Source: Piezodorus guildinii (lineage: Eukaryota > Arthropoda > Insecta > Hemiptera > Pentatomidae). Taken from it: 64,000 nt of DNA. Position numbers and translations under genes: made by a program. Of this stretch, positions 41,483 through 51,340 are shown piece by piece. Within the stretch, counting starts at the first letter, position 1; each line of letters opens with the position of its first letter. The notes under the pieces were generated by a model, which was not told where the DNA came from, did no database searches, and saw nothing but the letters and a program-made list of their open reading frames with translations. The stretch is taken from the NCBI GenBank assembly GCA_023052935.1, contig CM041295.1, positions 24,323,575 to 24,387,574 on the forward strand. The letters run 5' to 3'.

Positions 41483-41611
41483 ACTTTTAGATAAGTTCAG
41501 ACTACGTAATTTTTTTAATTTTTTTTTTGTACTTGCCTACTTCTCAGAGTACGTGAGTTTATTTTCTTTTTCTTTTTTATTTTTAATCTCTTGCCAGTAA
41601 AACCCGATAAC

Positions 41612-42844
41612 ATGGCTGAAAACGTGGTTTTGAGGCCAGCCGTTCTGAACGTCCCACCGGCTGCGCCACAGCAGGCGGCAGCGGCGGCAGTTGAGTTACC
41701 GCCACTACCGGAAGTTTCACTGGCGCAGGCGCATAGAACGACGCTGGAGTGGGTGAAGATCCAAACGGCGACAGCTCAGGAGTTGAGAAAGGCTACATCC
41801 GACCTTGATAGATTCACTGGGGAGATCGGTGAGCTCAACCACTTTCTAAAAGGAGGCGATCGCTTGATGGTGAGAATCCATTCAAAGTTGTCCGAAAACC
41901 TGTTAGACGGGGAGGATGCCGAAGCGTTAAGGGCTGCAGTGGTTTGCAGGGTGAGGAGGAGCATTCTGAACCATATTCAAGCAGATGAGGAGACACCCTG
42001 GAGCGTCGTGAAGGAGCGACTAAAGAAGGCCTACGGAGGGGGAAGATGGGCCCCCGAAGAAGATGTGTTCCACCTGATAAGGGAAACTAAGAAGCCGCGG
42101 CAGTCTAATGGTCAGTATGCGGGAGAACTTCTTACGAAGTTTAACCGAATAACGGAGAAGATGAGAGAGACCGCGAGTGTTGAGGAGGTTCACTTTAGGA
42201 TGGATTTCTTGGCAATAATTCTAAAGGTGCAGCTGGCGAAGGAAACCGGGAAAAGAGAAGGGTTTCAGAGGGAGCGCCCGTTCATCGAATGCGCTCAAGA
42301 ACTGATGGACGCCAGTGCCCGAGAGGAAGAATCTAGGATGGAGACGGAGGAGCACGGTTGGACACGGGTCTCGTACAATCAGCCCAGGACCCCTCCTGCT
42401 TGGAAAAGAAGAGATTTTCGGGAGAATAGAAGAGAGAGGCCTCCGCAAGGTGATCGACGGCCAGCAAAGCCAAGAAGCAGTGGGCGGCGGGAAGACCGCA
42501 ACTGCCATGGTTGTGGCAAGCTTGGGCATCTGGTAGCTCAATGTCCTCGCACTAGGTGCTTTGAGTGCGGAGTAGAAGGACATATGGCAAGGAATTGCCC
42601 CTATATGTACCGGCGGCGTGATGTGAACCAGCCGGAACCCATGGAAGTAAATGCTCAGAGAATACGACCAGGACGGTTCCAGAGGAGGCATATGACATCA
42701 GCAACCGAATCATCTGGAGGGTCCGAGTCCGCAGAAACGGAGACTGAGGCGGACGTTCCCGCTCGAGGAGGTGGACATAGGAGCAGGAGGAGTGTATGGA
42801 GGCGACCGGAAGCGGCAGCTCAGTCATCGCGTGAGGAAATTTGA
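41612..42844 (+). CDS. G3 gag polyprotein (410 aa), intact
   Basis: Start chosen at ATG 41612 (MAENVVLRPAVLN), the start shared with G1 and G2; the upstream TTG is not needed. Residues about 10-35 are Ala/Pro-rich, and a capsid-like helical region follows (VVCRVRRSILNHIQAD, ERLKKAYGGGRWAPEEDVF). A basic Arg-rich stretch at about 265-296 leads to two zinc knuckles, CHGCGKLGHLVAQC (298-311) and CFECGVEGHMARNC (316-329). An acidic/Ser-rich and Arg-rich tail ends at SSREEI. Gag would assemble the particle and package genomic RNA. The stop is TGA at 42842-42844 and the same frame stays open beyond it. Confidence 0.93.
   Translation: MAENVVLRPAVLNVPPAAPQQAAAAAVELPPLPEVSLAQAHRTTLEWVKIQTATAQELRKATSDLDRFTGEIGELNHFLKGGDRLMVRIHSKLSENLLDGEDAEALRAAVVCRVRRSILNHIQADEETPWSVVKERLKKAYGGGRWAPEEDVFHLIRETKKPRQSNGQYAGELLTKFNRITEKMRETASVEEVHFRMDFLAIILKVQLAKETGKREGFQRERPFIECAQELMDASAREEESRMETEEHGWTRVSYNQPRTPPAWKRRDFRENRRERPPQGDRRPAKPRSSGRREDRNCHGCGKLGHLVAQCPRTRCFECGVEGHMARNCPYMYRRRDVNQPEPMEVNAQRIRPGRFQRRHMTSATESSGGSESAETETEADVPARGGGHRSRRSVWRRPEAAAQSSREEI
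42842..42844 (+). promoter_or_regulatory. In-frame UGA between G3 gag and pol (putative readthrough site)
   Basis: Context GAAATT-TGA-GGTGGG. The gag frame (codon phase of 41612) continues open through VSYHARGESGG into protease LVDTGSS. Matches G2 exactly in position. Readthrough would yield a gag-pol fusion at low level. Confidence 0.8.
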
Positions 42845-43779
42845 GGTGGGTATCAGCAGAGTGGCAACCGCACGTTGGTGAGCTACCATGCGAGAGGGGA
42901 GAGCGGCGGTCTGCCTATCATCAGCGTAGAGGGAGTCGCATGCCTGGTGGACACCGGGAGCTCGAGCACCATCGCATGCAGGCGCTAGAGAGATGGAACG
43001 GCCGAGAGAGGGCACTCCAGGTGCAGGTATGCAAATGTCATCTAATTACCCTAGGGGGGCCCTGCAGCGTGGAGGGAGAATCCGAGATGAGTTTAAGTAC
43101 TTGGGGAGAGAAGGGTGGCAATTTATCCGTTCACATTGTAAGTAGAATGCCAAGGGAGTATAGTGTGATCATAGGGAATGATCTGTTAGGGATGATCGGA
43201 GCGCGGATCAGGAATAAGGATGGCCAATGGGACATCAGAATTGGAGGGAGACGATATGCGTGTATTCGCTTGGTTGGGGACGGTACAACGCGAATCGGGG
43301 CCCTGAATCAGGTCGAGGATTGGAAAGCGGCTATTCTCGAGGAATTCGGGGATATATTCTTTAAAGAGGGCGATGTCCTTGGGACTACGGGGAAGACAAT
43401 GCACGAAATTCCGCTGAAGCAGGATAGAGTCGTTTACGTGAAAGAAAGACGGTACCCTCAGGCTCTTCGGAGACATATCCGGGAGGAGCTGGACGATTTA
43501 CGTCGACAGGGCATTATCGTGGACAGTACGTCTCCCTATAATAGTCCGTTGTGGGCCGTCAAGAAGAAGAGTGCACCCGGCGACACGAGGGAAAAATATC
43601 GGGTCGTAATCGATTATCGCAAGTTAAACGAGAATACTGTCGATGAGAAATACCCCCTACCGCGATTCGATGATATTTTGGACAGGTTAGGTGGTGCGAG
43701 AATTTTTAGCACATTGGATTTAAAGGCGGGCTTTCATCAGATCGGGATGAATCCCCGGGACCGTCACAAGACCGCGTTT

Positions 43780-44836
43780 ACCTTCGAGAGGGGCCATTAT
43801 GAATTTACCCGGATGCCCTTTGGCTTGAAAAATGCTCCCATCACATTCCAGCGGTTGATGGATGAATTCCTTCGGGGTCTGGACGAATCCGTGTGCCAGG
43901 TTTATATGGATGATCTGCTGGTCTTCAGTCGGACGGAACAGGACCACGTTGGGCATCTCAGGGCTGTGTTTCATCGCATGCGGGAATTTGGTCTCCGCCT
44001 TTCTCCTGAGAAGTCAACCCTGGGTCGTCGGGAAATTAGCTTTTTGGGCCATACGATTTCCGCGGAGGGCGTGAAGCCAGATGCTCAGAAAGTGGCGGCC
44101 TTACAGCGTATGGCCATCCCAACCGAGGTTAAGGGGATACGGCGGTTGATGGGTGCTTTAAATTATTATCGCCGGTTTGTACCAGCAATGGCTGAATATC
44201 TTGTGCCCCTTAATAATTTGCTCCGCAAAGGTTGTAAGATCGTGATGACCCCGGATATCGCGGACAAGGTCCGCCGGTGCATTGACCATTTAGAGCGGGA
44301 TCCGGTGCTGGCGTTTCCTGACTTCGACCGGCCGTTTACTATCACGACGGATGCCAGTGACTACGCTCTCGGGGCCGTGCTATCTCAGGACAGTGCCCGG
44401 GGGGAGCGTCCGGTTGCATACGCCAGTAGGCGCCTTACGGATGCGGAGTCCCGTTATAGCGCCCTGGAGCGGGAACTCCTGGGAATTGTTTGGGCCGTCG
44501 ATCATTTCCGGCCGTACGTCTTCGGGAGGCGGTTCCGGGTCCATACCGACCATCGTCCTCTACAATGGGTGGGGAAGCTAAAAGAGTCGTCCGCAAGGGT
44601 TACGCGCTGGAAAGAGCTCCTTGGGCAGTACAACATGGACATTGTTTACAAACCCGGAAAGGACAATGTTGTCGCGGATTGGCTTTCGCGGGCGGTTATG
44701 GTGAATGCAGTGGAGGAGCGTGGCGAGTCTTCTCGGGATGTGCGCCAATTTCTGAGGGAGTGGACTCCTGGGGAGGATCTCCAGCCTACCGCGTCGGATG
44801 GTTCGGGTGGGGCCCTGACATCGGGAGACGAACACT
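43780..44836 (+). repeat. RT-RNase H tandem duplication in G3, unit 1
   Basis: Begins ACCTTCGAGAGGGGCCATTA and ends GGGAGACGAACACT. Repeated at 44846-45902, apparently without differences; offset 1066 bp. Encodes the MPFGLKNAP-to-RNase H part of pol. Confidence 0.95.
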
Positions 44837-44845
44837 TCGAGAGGA
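44837..44845 (+). other. Stuttered junction of the G3 duplication
   Basis: After unit 1 ends (...GAACACT) the sequence reads TCGAGAGGA. With the preceding CT it spells CTTCGAGAGG, the first bases of the unit, before the real unit 2 restarts with ACCTTCGAGAGGGG. This has the same layout as the LINE A/B junction. Confidence 0.8.
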
Positions 44846-45902
44846 ACCTTCGAGAGGGGCCATTATGAATTTACCCGGATGCCCTTTGGCTTGAAAAATG
44901 CTCCCATCACATTCCAGCGGTTGATGGATGAATTCCTTCGGGGTCTGGACGAATCCGTGTGCCAGGTTTATATGGATGATCTGCTGGTCTTCAGTCGGAC
45001 GGAACAGGACCACGTTGGGCATCTCAGGGCTGTGTTTCATCGCATGCGGGAATTTGGTCTCCGCCTTTCTCCTGAGAAGTCAACCCTGGGTCGTCGGGAA
45101 ATTAGCTTTTTGGGCCATACGATTTCCGCGGAGGGCGTGAAGCCAGATGCTCAGAAAGTGGCGGCCTTACAGCGTATGGCCATCCCAACCGAGGTTAAGG
45201 GGATACGGCGGTTGATGGGTGCTTTAAATTATTATCGCCGGTTTGTACCAGCAATGGCTGAATATCTTGTGCCCCTTAATAATTTGCTCCGCAAAGGTTG
45301 TAAGATCGTGATGACCCCGGATATCGCGGACAAGGTCCGCCGGTGCATTGACCATTTAGAGCGGGATCCGGTGCTGGCGTTTCCTGACTTCGACCGGCCG
45401 TTTACTATCACGACGGATGCCAGTGACTACGCTCTCGGGGCCGTGCTATCTCAGGACAGTGCCCGGGGGGAGCGTCCGGTTGCATACGCCAGTAGGCGCC
45501 TTACGGATGCGGAGTCCCGTTATAGCGCCCTGGAGCGGGAACTCCTGGGAATTGTTTGGGCCGTCGATCATTTCCGGCCGTACGTCTTCGGGAGGCGGTT
45601 CCGGGTCCATACCGACCATCGTCCTCTACAATGGGTGGGGAAGCTAAAAGAGTCGTCCGCAAGGGTTACGCGCTGGAAAGAGCTCCTTGGGCAGTACAAC
45701 ATGGACATTGTTTACAAACCCGGAAAGGACAATGTTGTCGCGGATTGGCTTTCGCGGGCGGTTATGGTGAATGCAGTGGAGGAGCGTGGCGAGTCTTCTC
45801 GGGATGTGCGCCAATTTCTGAGGGAGTGGACTCCTGGGGAGGATCTCCAGCCTACCGCGTCGGATGGTTCGGGTGGGGCCCTGACATCGGGAGACGAACA
45901 CT
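44846..45902 (+). repeat. RT-RNase H tandem duplication in G3, unit 2
   Basis: Second copy; after it the element continues uniquely with CTTCTGAGGGACGCCC toward integrase, as in G2. Confidence 0.95.
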
Positions 45903-47483
45903 CTTCTGAGGGACGCCCTGTGGATATGGAGGAGCTTGATGAGATTGTGAACGACAAGCGTCACCAAATTATATGGAAGACGAGGACGTCTGGCCTCCTT
46001 AAGATCGATTTCCAGCGTTTTGAGGGTTGTTCGGTGGTCACTGTCTGGTCGCAGCCCACCGTTGGGGAGGACCAGATCTGTCGGGCGTTGGCAGACGCGT
46101 CAAAACCTGGTAGGACCCATCACTTGTATGTCGGTAACGCCGTGGTATGGGAGCGTATCCAACGGTTGTGGCGGGTGGAGCGAATCGGAGTTGACCGGTC
46201 GTTTGTCCGCTGTTCCCTGTTAGTTGAGACTATCCGTGACGCGGAACGGCAGCGGGAGGTGACGCTCGCGTATCATCAGGGCAAAACGAACCACCGGGGT
46301 CTGACCGAAACGTTACGTGCATTGCGGCGACGTTATTATTGGCGGGGGATGAAGCGCACTATCCAGGAAACCATCGGGAAATGTGACGTGTGTCTTCGCA
46401 CTAAATATGATCGACATCCGCCCCGCGCGGTACAGGAGGAAACCCCGACTGCCGATGCGCCCCTCGTCGATCTCCAAATCGATTCTTTTACCTGGAAGGG
46501 TTATAAATAGGTCACGATTTTGGATCTGTTTAGTAAGGTGGCGTTGGCGTATCCCGTTCAGGAGCGTACAGCGGAGGCGGTTTTACGGGCCCTTTGGATC
46601 TGGTTCCAGTTTTATGGCGTCCCCGACCGGATCTCATCGGACAGTGGCCGCGAATTCGATAACGCTCGTGTCCGGGAGGAAATGAAGCTTTTGGGTGTCA
46701 CGTGGCATCTTAACACTCCGGGTCATCCGAAAAGTCGCGGTGGTATCCACAGTACCCTGAGTGATCACCTTCGGGTGTTTCAATTAGAAAAGGGATTGGA
46801 GCCGGACATGGCTATGGAACGAGCGGTCGTTGCCTATAACCACTCCGTTCACTCTGTGACGGAATTTACCCCTTTCGAAGTCCTTTTTGGTTTGCAAGGC
46901 CGCCGGCGGGATTCTCGCGGTGCGGGGGCTAGTGATGCCGTCGTGAGCAATTGCCTTGCGCTTAAGAAGTTATGGGTCACAGTCCGTGGTCGGATTGAGC
47001 GGGAAAAGTGTCGCAGAGTGGCGCGTCATAATCTCGGTGTCCGGGATCTGATGGGGCTCGTAAAAATTGGAACAGTGGTGTACCGGCGTGTGGGGACTAA
47101 TAGGGGGAAAGAACTCCGGCGTTATGAAGGCCCATTCCGCGTGGTTGCCAATCGTGAGCATAACTTGGTCACCATTGAGAGCTTGCGCGAACCCCAGAAG
47201 CGGCGAACGGTTCATTTGGAACAATTAAAACTCCCGTCCATGGACGCATCCTAGCCTTGGAGTGTCCTCAGCTTTGGCCAGTGTTGTTCTTTGAAAGTGT
47301 TTCTGTTCAGTTTATTCACAGTGTTTCTTTTTATTTTTCCTGTGTGTTGTGTTTCAGGAGTTTTTTTTTGTATTTATTTCTATTATGTAAACTTAGTTTC
47401 TTTTGCTTTTGTATCATCTTTTGCAATTTGTATTTCGCTGTTTTTGTTTTGTTAATGTAGTTTACGAGGATTGTTCGTAAACT

Positions 47484-47493
47484 GGTGGGGGGG
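47484..47493 (+). other. G3 polypurine tract
   Basis: GGTGGGGGGG directly before the 3' LTR. Confidence 0.88.
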
Positions 47494-47670
47494 AGTTAAG
47501 GACTGATAAGGTAGTATATCAGCCTTAATTCCAAACCACCTCTTGTAAACATGAGAAATGTATATATAGAGGATTAAAAGACCAATAAAGACAGTGTTTG
47601 AATAGCCATCAAGCGTGTTGTTTATGCCCCTTTATTCCTTTTTTTTAGTTTATCTTTCGGACAACACATA

Positions 47671-47672
<2 letters not shown>
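47494..47672 (+). repeat. G3 3' LTR
   Basis: 179 bp, identical to 41286-41464 as far as I can read, followed by TTTA and a (TA)n tract. Confidence 0.93.

Positions 47673-47673
<1 letters not shown>

Positions 47674-47731
<58 letters not shown>
47674..47731. repeat. (TA)n microsatellite, right flank of G3
   Basis: TA tract of about 55 bp directly outside the 3' LTR. Confidence 0.95.
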
Positions 47732-47735
<4 letters not shown>

Positions 47736-47739
47736 CTAT

Positions 47740-47890
47740 ATTAGTATTACAGAACAAAAATGTCTCTCAACTGTAAATAATAATTTATTTTGTTCCATTT
47801 TTCTGTTCACCAGACTCATTATATATTTAAATTATAGATAACAGTGATTCTAATGGGACCGAGTCCCAGAATAAAATTATTTTCTATTAT
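47740..47890 (+). mobile_element. CR1/L2-like LINE 3' tail
   Basis: ATTCT-AAT-GGGAC-CGA-GTCCC-AGAAT at 47847-47872 followed by AAAATTATT; same hairpin as at 29.2 and 39.4 kb. No coding upstream. Confidence 0.55.
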
Positions 47891-48039
47891 ATTATATTAT
47901 ATAATTTTGTAGATTAAAAAAAAAAATCTATCAACTTGTTGGCATTGGTAAAAACTAATTTAATCTTTCTATATATTATATATATGCTTATCCCTAGCTT
48001 ATCCTAGCTTATCCCACTATTTTAATCCAGGAAGAAATA

Positions 48040-48590
48040 AAGTCCCGATCAAAGGTGGGAAATGCGTGTTATTATTCAGTTGCTAAGCTACTTAGTTCGC
48101 GGCTTTTATCTAAAAACGTAAAGGTTAGAATTTATAAAACTATTATTCTTCCGACGGTTCTTTACGGATGTGAAACGTGGCCGCTTACTTTGAAGGATGA
48201 ACAAAGGCTTAAGGTTTTCGAAAATAAGGTACTGCGTAAAATATTTGGTTCGAAGAGAGATGAGGACACTGGGGAGTTTAGAAGGTTGCACAACGCGGAA
48301 TTGCGGAACCTGTATCCTGTGAATATAATTGAGTTGATAGCGTCGCGGAGACTCAAATGGGCGAGTCAAATTGTTGGGCTCGGTGAGGAAGGGATTCCGA
48401 GAAAGTTGGTATTCGCTGATCCGACTGGTAGGCGTCCAAAAGGTAGGCCGAAGCGTCGATGGGAGGATTGCGTTAAGGCTGATCTTGGGGGCTTGAGCTT
48501 GAACTGAGAACATTGGACGAGTCTGTGTAGACGGAATATGGTGGTATCGGCATCGAACCTTCGGGTTCGGTAAGCCTATTATTATTATAT
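48040..48590 (+). pseudogene. RTE-like LINE 3' end (RT C-terminus, 3' hairpin)
   Basis: The open frame 48055-48507 (150 codons) reads VRIYKTIILPTVLYGCETWPLT (about 48122-48190), LKVFENKVLRKIFG, LRNLYPV, IASRRLKWASQI and GRRPKGRPKRRWEDCVKADL. This is the C-terminal pattern of RTE-type and related LINE ORF2 proteins. It ends with a stop near 48505. The short 3' UTR has a perfect hairpin CGAACCTTCGGGTTCG (48554-48569) and a (TTA)n tail. The rest of the RT upstream is absent (5' truncation). Confidence 0.82.
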
Positions 48591-48591
48591 A

Positions 48592-48595
48592 ATAT

Positions 48596-48662
<67 letters not shown>
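48592..48662. repeat. (TA)n microsatellite
   Basis: TA tract of about 65 bp. Confidence 0.95.
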
Positions 48663-48665
<3 letters not shown>

Positions 48666-49387
48666 GTAGATGTTCCTAACCGTTCCTATACAAAAAAACA
48701 TTAAATTATAATATGAAATTGTTATTAACATTTTCATTGTTATTTTCACAAGTGACTCATCTCACTTTACTCAACCAACAATCAGAGTTCATTGTTAGCG
48801 TTAATCCCAATCTGAGCCAGATATTTTTTTAAGAGAATGTTTACTATGATTTTTCGATATTTTATCTGGTAATTCCTAGCAAAGCATTTGGCAGCAAAAA
48901 TAGTAATGAATACGTATTATATTAACGAAAATTAATAATTTTCTATCCTTTTCCAATAATCTTTTTTAAATATTTGTTTACAAAACCTCGGAATATTAGA
49001 GCTCAAATAACTGTTACTCCACAGTAAAATAGACACTTAACTTTTCTTTGCGAAACTTTCCAATCATCTTTAATTCTCATTCTATCACTTTACCTAACAA
49101 GAAGATGATCCCATATCTGCCTCATCGGTTTTGATAAAGTATTTTGAGGTTGAACTAAATAGAAATTAATCTTAAGCACAAAAGTAGAGGCCAATACTTC
49201 CCAGGATTCCCGTGAGAAAATTCGGAAGATTGCAAGGGATGAATAAACTTTATATATCTGGTTCTGATGAAGGTAAAAAAAATTATTTTGCTACCAAAAT
49301 ATCACTACTGTCAGGCGAAAAAGTCCATTTAATTTTTATGATTGGTAATTATCCCAAAATTATAGAAACACCTTGTTTCTTTCTTTA
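48663..49387. other. AT-rich stretch, nothing recognised
   Basis: The 69-codon frame at 49212-49421 has no family motif; its end lies in a SINE. Confidence 0.4.
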
Positions 49388-50475
49388 TTTATTTAACGTC
49401 CCTTTACGCTTCTGTTGCTAATCAGACGATGAAAGTGGGGGCCCTAAATTTTGCCTATCCAGGTTTAATTTTTTTTTTTCTTTTTAAGTCATTCATACCA
49501 TATGTACAGAGTAAAAAAAAAAAAAACAATAATAATTTTTAATTTAAAAAAAACTAAAAATAAATAAATAAAAATAAAATAAGATAAAATGAAATAAAAT
49601 AACTAACAAATGGAAAGAATAAGAAAATAAATTAAATTAAATCTTGGCCACATTCATATCTATATGCATTATTTACATACTGCCTGCCTGGGAACTCCGA
49701 ATCGAACACCTATCCAGAAGTGGATGGAGTGGCACAACACCAGGAGTTAGTTCCCAGCGCCTCGAAGTCAGCCGCGTAACCAGTCTAGTCAGTGGAGACT
49801 GAGTGAGGGCGCTAGAGCCACACACTCTCAGGCATGAGTGGAGAAGCTGCCCATTGCTAGCACTCCAGTTGCACATTTATAAGAGACCTCTCGGCCACTG
49901 CCGCCTCAACCTACGTGGAGGGTTGTAAGGATGGTTGGTATTAGATAGGGATTGTGCCAGGGGATTAGGAAGAATAGTAAGTTTCTTGTGGAAGGTTAAA
50001 GAATTTAGATGGGATGAGATCAAGGACATAAGGGATCTTAAGATCATGATGTAAGGTCTTGTTTGTAATATAATAGGGAGCATTGACTATTGTTCTAAGG
50101 ACTTTGGACTGAAAGGATTGGATACTTATGCTGTTCGAAAATTTAGTATTTCCCCATAGTTCAATTCCATAGGTTCACATAGGTTTGAAAATTGTCTTGT
50201 AAATTAATAGTTTGTTTCCAATGGAAAGTTGTGATGTTCTGTTCAGTAGTCTATATAATAGTCCGTATCCAGATTTTATCAGAATAGGGATCTTTAACGA
50301 GTTCCTGTCATCGCACAGGCACTGGACCTACTTAACACGTCCCCTCCGAAGGACGGCATAACTAAGGATTTTTACTCCCATTAAAATATCCTAGGACCAC
50401 CTGCGGGTTTGAACCTGTTACTTTGGGTGAATAAGGCTGTTATGCTACTGGTGACTTACAGGTGCTGTGATGTTA
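49388..50475 (-). mobile_element. SINE-b copy 2, split by a LINE insertion
   Basis: 49388-49467 (TTTATTTATTTAACGTCCC, GTGGGGGCCCTAAATTTTGC) and 50266-50470 (AACGAGTTCCTGTCATCGC, GGACGGCATAACTAAGG, GCGGGTTTGAACC with the B box) together make one SINE-b, aligning with 1949-2228. Roughly 800 bp of LINE sits between. Confidence 0.85.
49468..50265 (-). mobile_element. Jockey-like LINE 3' end inserted in SINE-b
   Basis: Minus strand: the tail is at the left (T-run 49469-49480). Coding 50083-49877 ends NPPRRLRRQWPRGLL, and PIWT-like sequence lies near 50170-50190. The 3' UTR resembles the 5.6-kb relic. TATCCAGGTTTA (49456-49467) and TATCCAGATTTT (50266-50277) form the target duplication. The LINE is therefore younger than the SINE. 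Confidence 0.85.
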
Positions 50476-51224
50476 TTAAGATTTCTTAACTATTTTTGTA
50501 AATATTTGTTCCATTACGCAAAAATCAGTTATTTCATTTTTCTTTTTTTGTCGATAAACAACAATTTTTTATACGAAAATTTTCCCAAACCTTCTTTGAA
50601 TTTTTTTCTACCTTGTTTTAATTATTTTTCCTGTTTCATATCGTTGTTCAAGCAACAAAGCCCGAAATTTAGCAAGAAAAAAACATGAACAGTTTCTGAG
50701 GAAAAACGTATATAAGTAAATTGATTTATTTTAAATATTTAAAGAAGGTATTTATTAATATTATAATTTTAACATCAACTCCTATCATTGTTGATGATTA
50801 GGTAAAGATTTTGAAAAAAGGTAATGGTATTATTATTAACAACTTAAATAATATATATTGTATATTTACGAGAATTTATGTGAAACGTGCGAAAATTAGG
50901 TTTTATGGTTTAGATATTACAAGCTTTTTTTTATTTAATATTTCTCACTAGAAATATAAAACTGCATTAAACTTTAATGTAGAATTAAAAAATCATGTTT
51001 CTGATGTATGTACTTGACTCTCTTTTACATAATGTTATGTAAATGCTGAGCAAACCAGATAAAACTTATCGAAGGTGTCAATCAATTTTGCATTATTAAT
51101 TAAAAATTTTACTATCAGCAAAAAAATAAAGAAAAATCTTAATCTGAAGATGTTACATGAATAATTACATCTGAAATATTCATAAAGTATAAATACATAT
51201 ATTCAGTATTATACAAGTTTTTGT
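50476..51224. other. AT-rich stretch, nothing recognised
   Basis: Includes the 73-codon frame 50467-50688 (hydrophobic, low complexity) with no family assignment. Confidence 0.4.
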
Positions 51225-51340
51225 TTTCGAGGTGGACATTCTCATTTAGACTCGGGGACCATAAAACGTGTATTTTCGCTGAAGACTCGAATTCGGAAAT
51301 TTTCACTATCGCAATACTTTCCCTTACTATATATTTAATA
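51225..51340 (+). mobile_element. Family K right-end fragment
   Basis: CTCGGGGACCATAAAACGTGTATTTTCGCTGAAGACTCG, TCGGAAATTTTCACTATCGCAATAC and TTACTATATATTTAATA; cut by the mariner at 51341. Confidence 0.75.

Larger units (their letters stand above)
42845..47254 (+). pseudogene. G3 pol: protease, RT, RNase H, integrase (multiply broken)
   Basis: Protease LVDTGSSSTIACR (about 42938-42985) is cut off by a 4-base deletion near 42986, after which RT is in another frame. RT has DYRKLNENTVDEKYPLPRFDD (about 43620), LDLKAGFHQIGM, the catalytic QVYMDDLLVFSR (about 43895-43930) and RNase H TITTDASDYALGAVLSQ (about 44340). A 1057-bp RT-RNase H block is then repeated (see repeats); the 1066-bp offset shifts the frame and ends the first frame at 44868. 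The second block runs on from 44879 into the integrase zinc finger HQGKTNH...CDVC (about 46270-46395). A TGG-to-TAG change stops it at 46508-46510. The integrase core SSDSGREFDN is present, but the 9 bases encoding Glu-Arg-Leu after GGI (about 46748) are missing, removing the DDE Glu. The C-terminal domain ends at 47254. Confidence 0.92.
41286..47672 (+). mobile_element. Gypsy-type LTR retrotransposon G3 (6.39 kb)
   Basis: 5' LTR, tRNA-Phe PBS, gag, UGA, pol (PR-RT-RH-IN, with an internal tandem duplication), PPT and 3' LTR; no env. The 179-bp LTRs are identical by eye, indicating a very recent insertion. It lies in TA-rich sequence: TATA precedes the 5' LTR and (TA)n follows the 3' LTR. Pol is multiply broken, so this copy must have been moved by proteins from another element. 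Confidence 0.95.

Noticed and set aside
42841..42985. A separate N-terminus for G3 pol beginning at 42841
   Set aside because: That frame is not homologous to G2 there; the protease lies in the gag frame, and the two meet at a 4-base deletion near 42986.
47255..47490. An env gene in the gypsy-type elements
   Set aside because: Only about 240 bp of T-rich DNA separates integrase from the PPT in G3 (similar in G2), too short and without signal peptide or membrane protein features.
50467..50688. Small hydrophobic protein of 73 codons
   Set aside because: Phe/Leu/Tyr-rich translation of AT-rich DNA with no start context, conservation or neighbour to support it.
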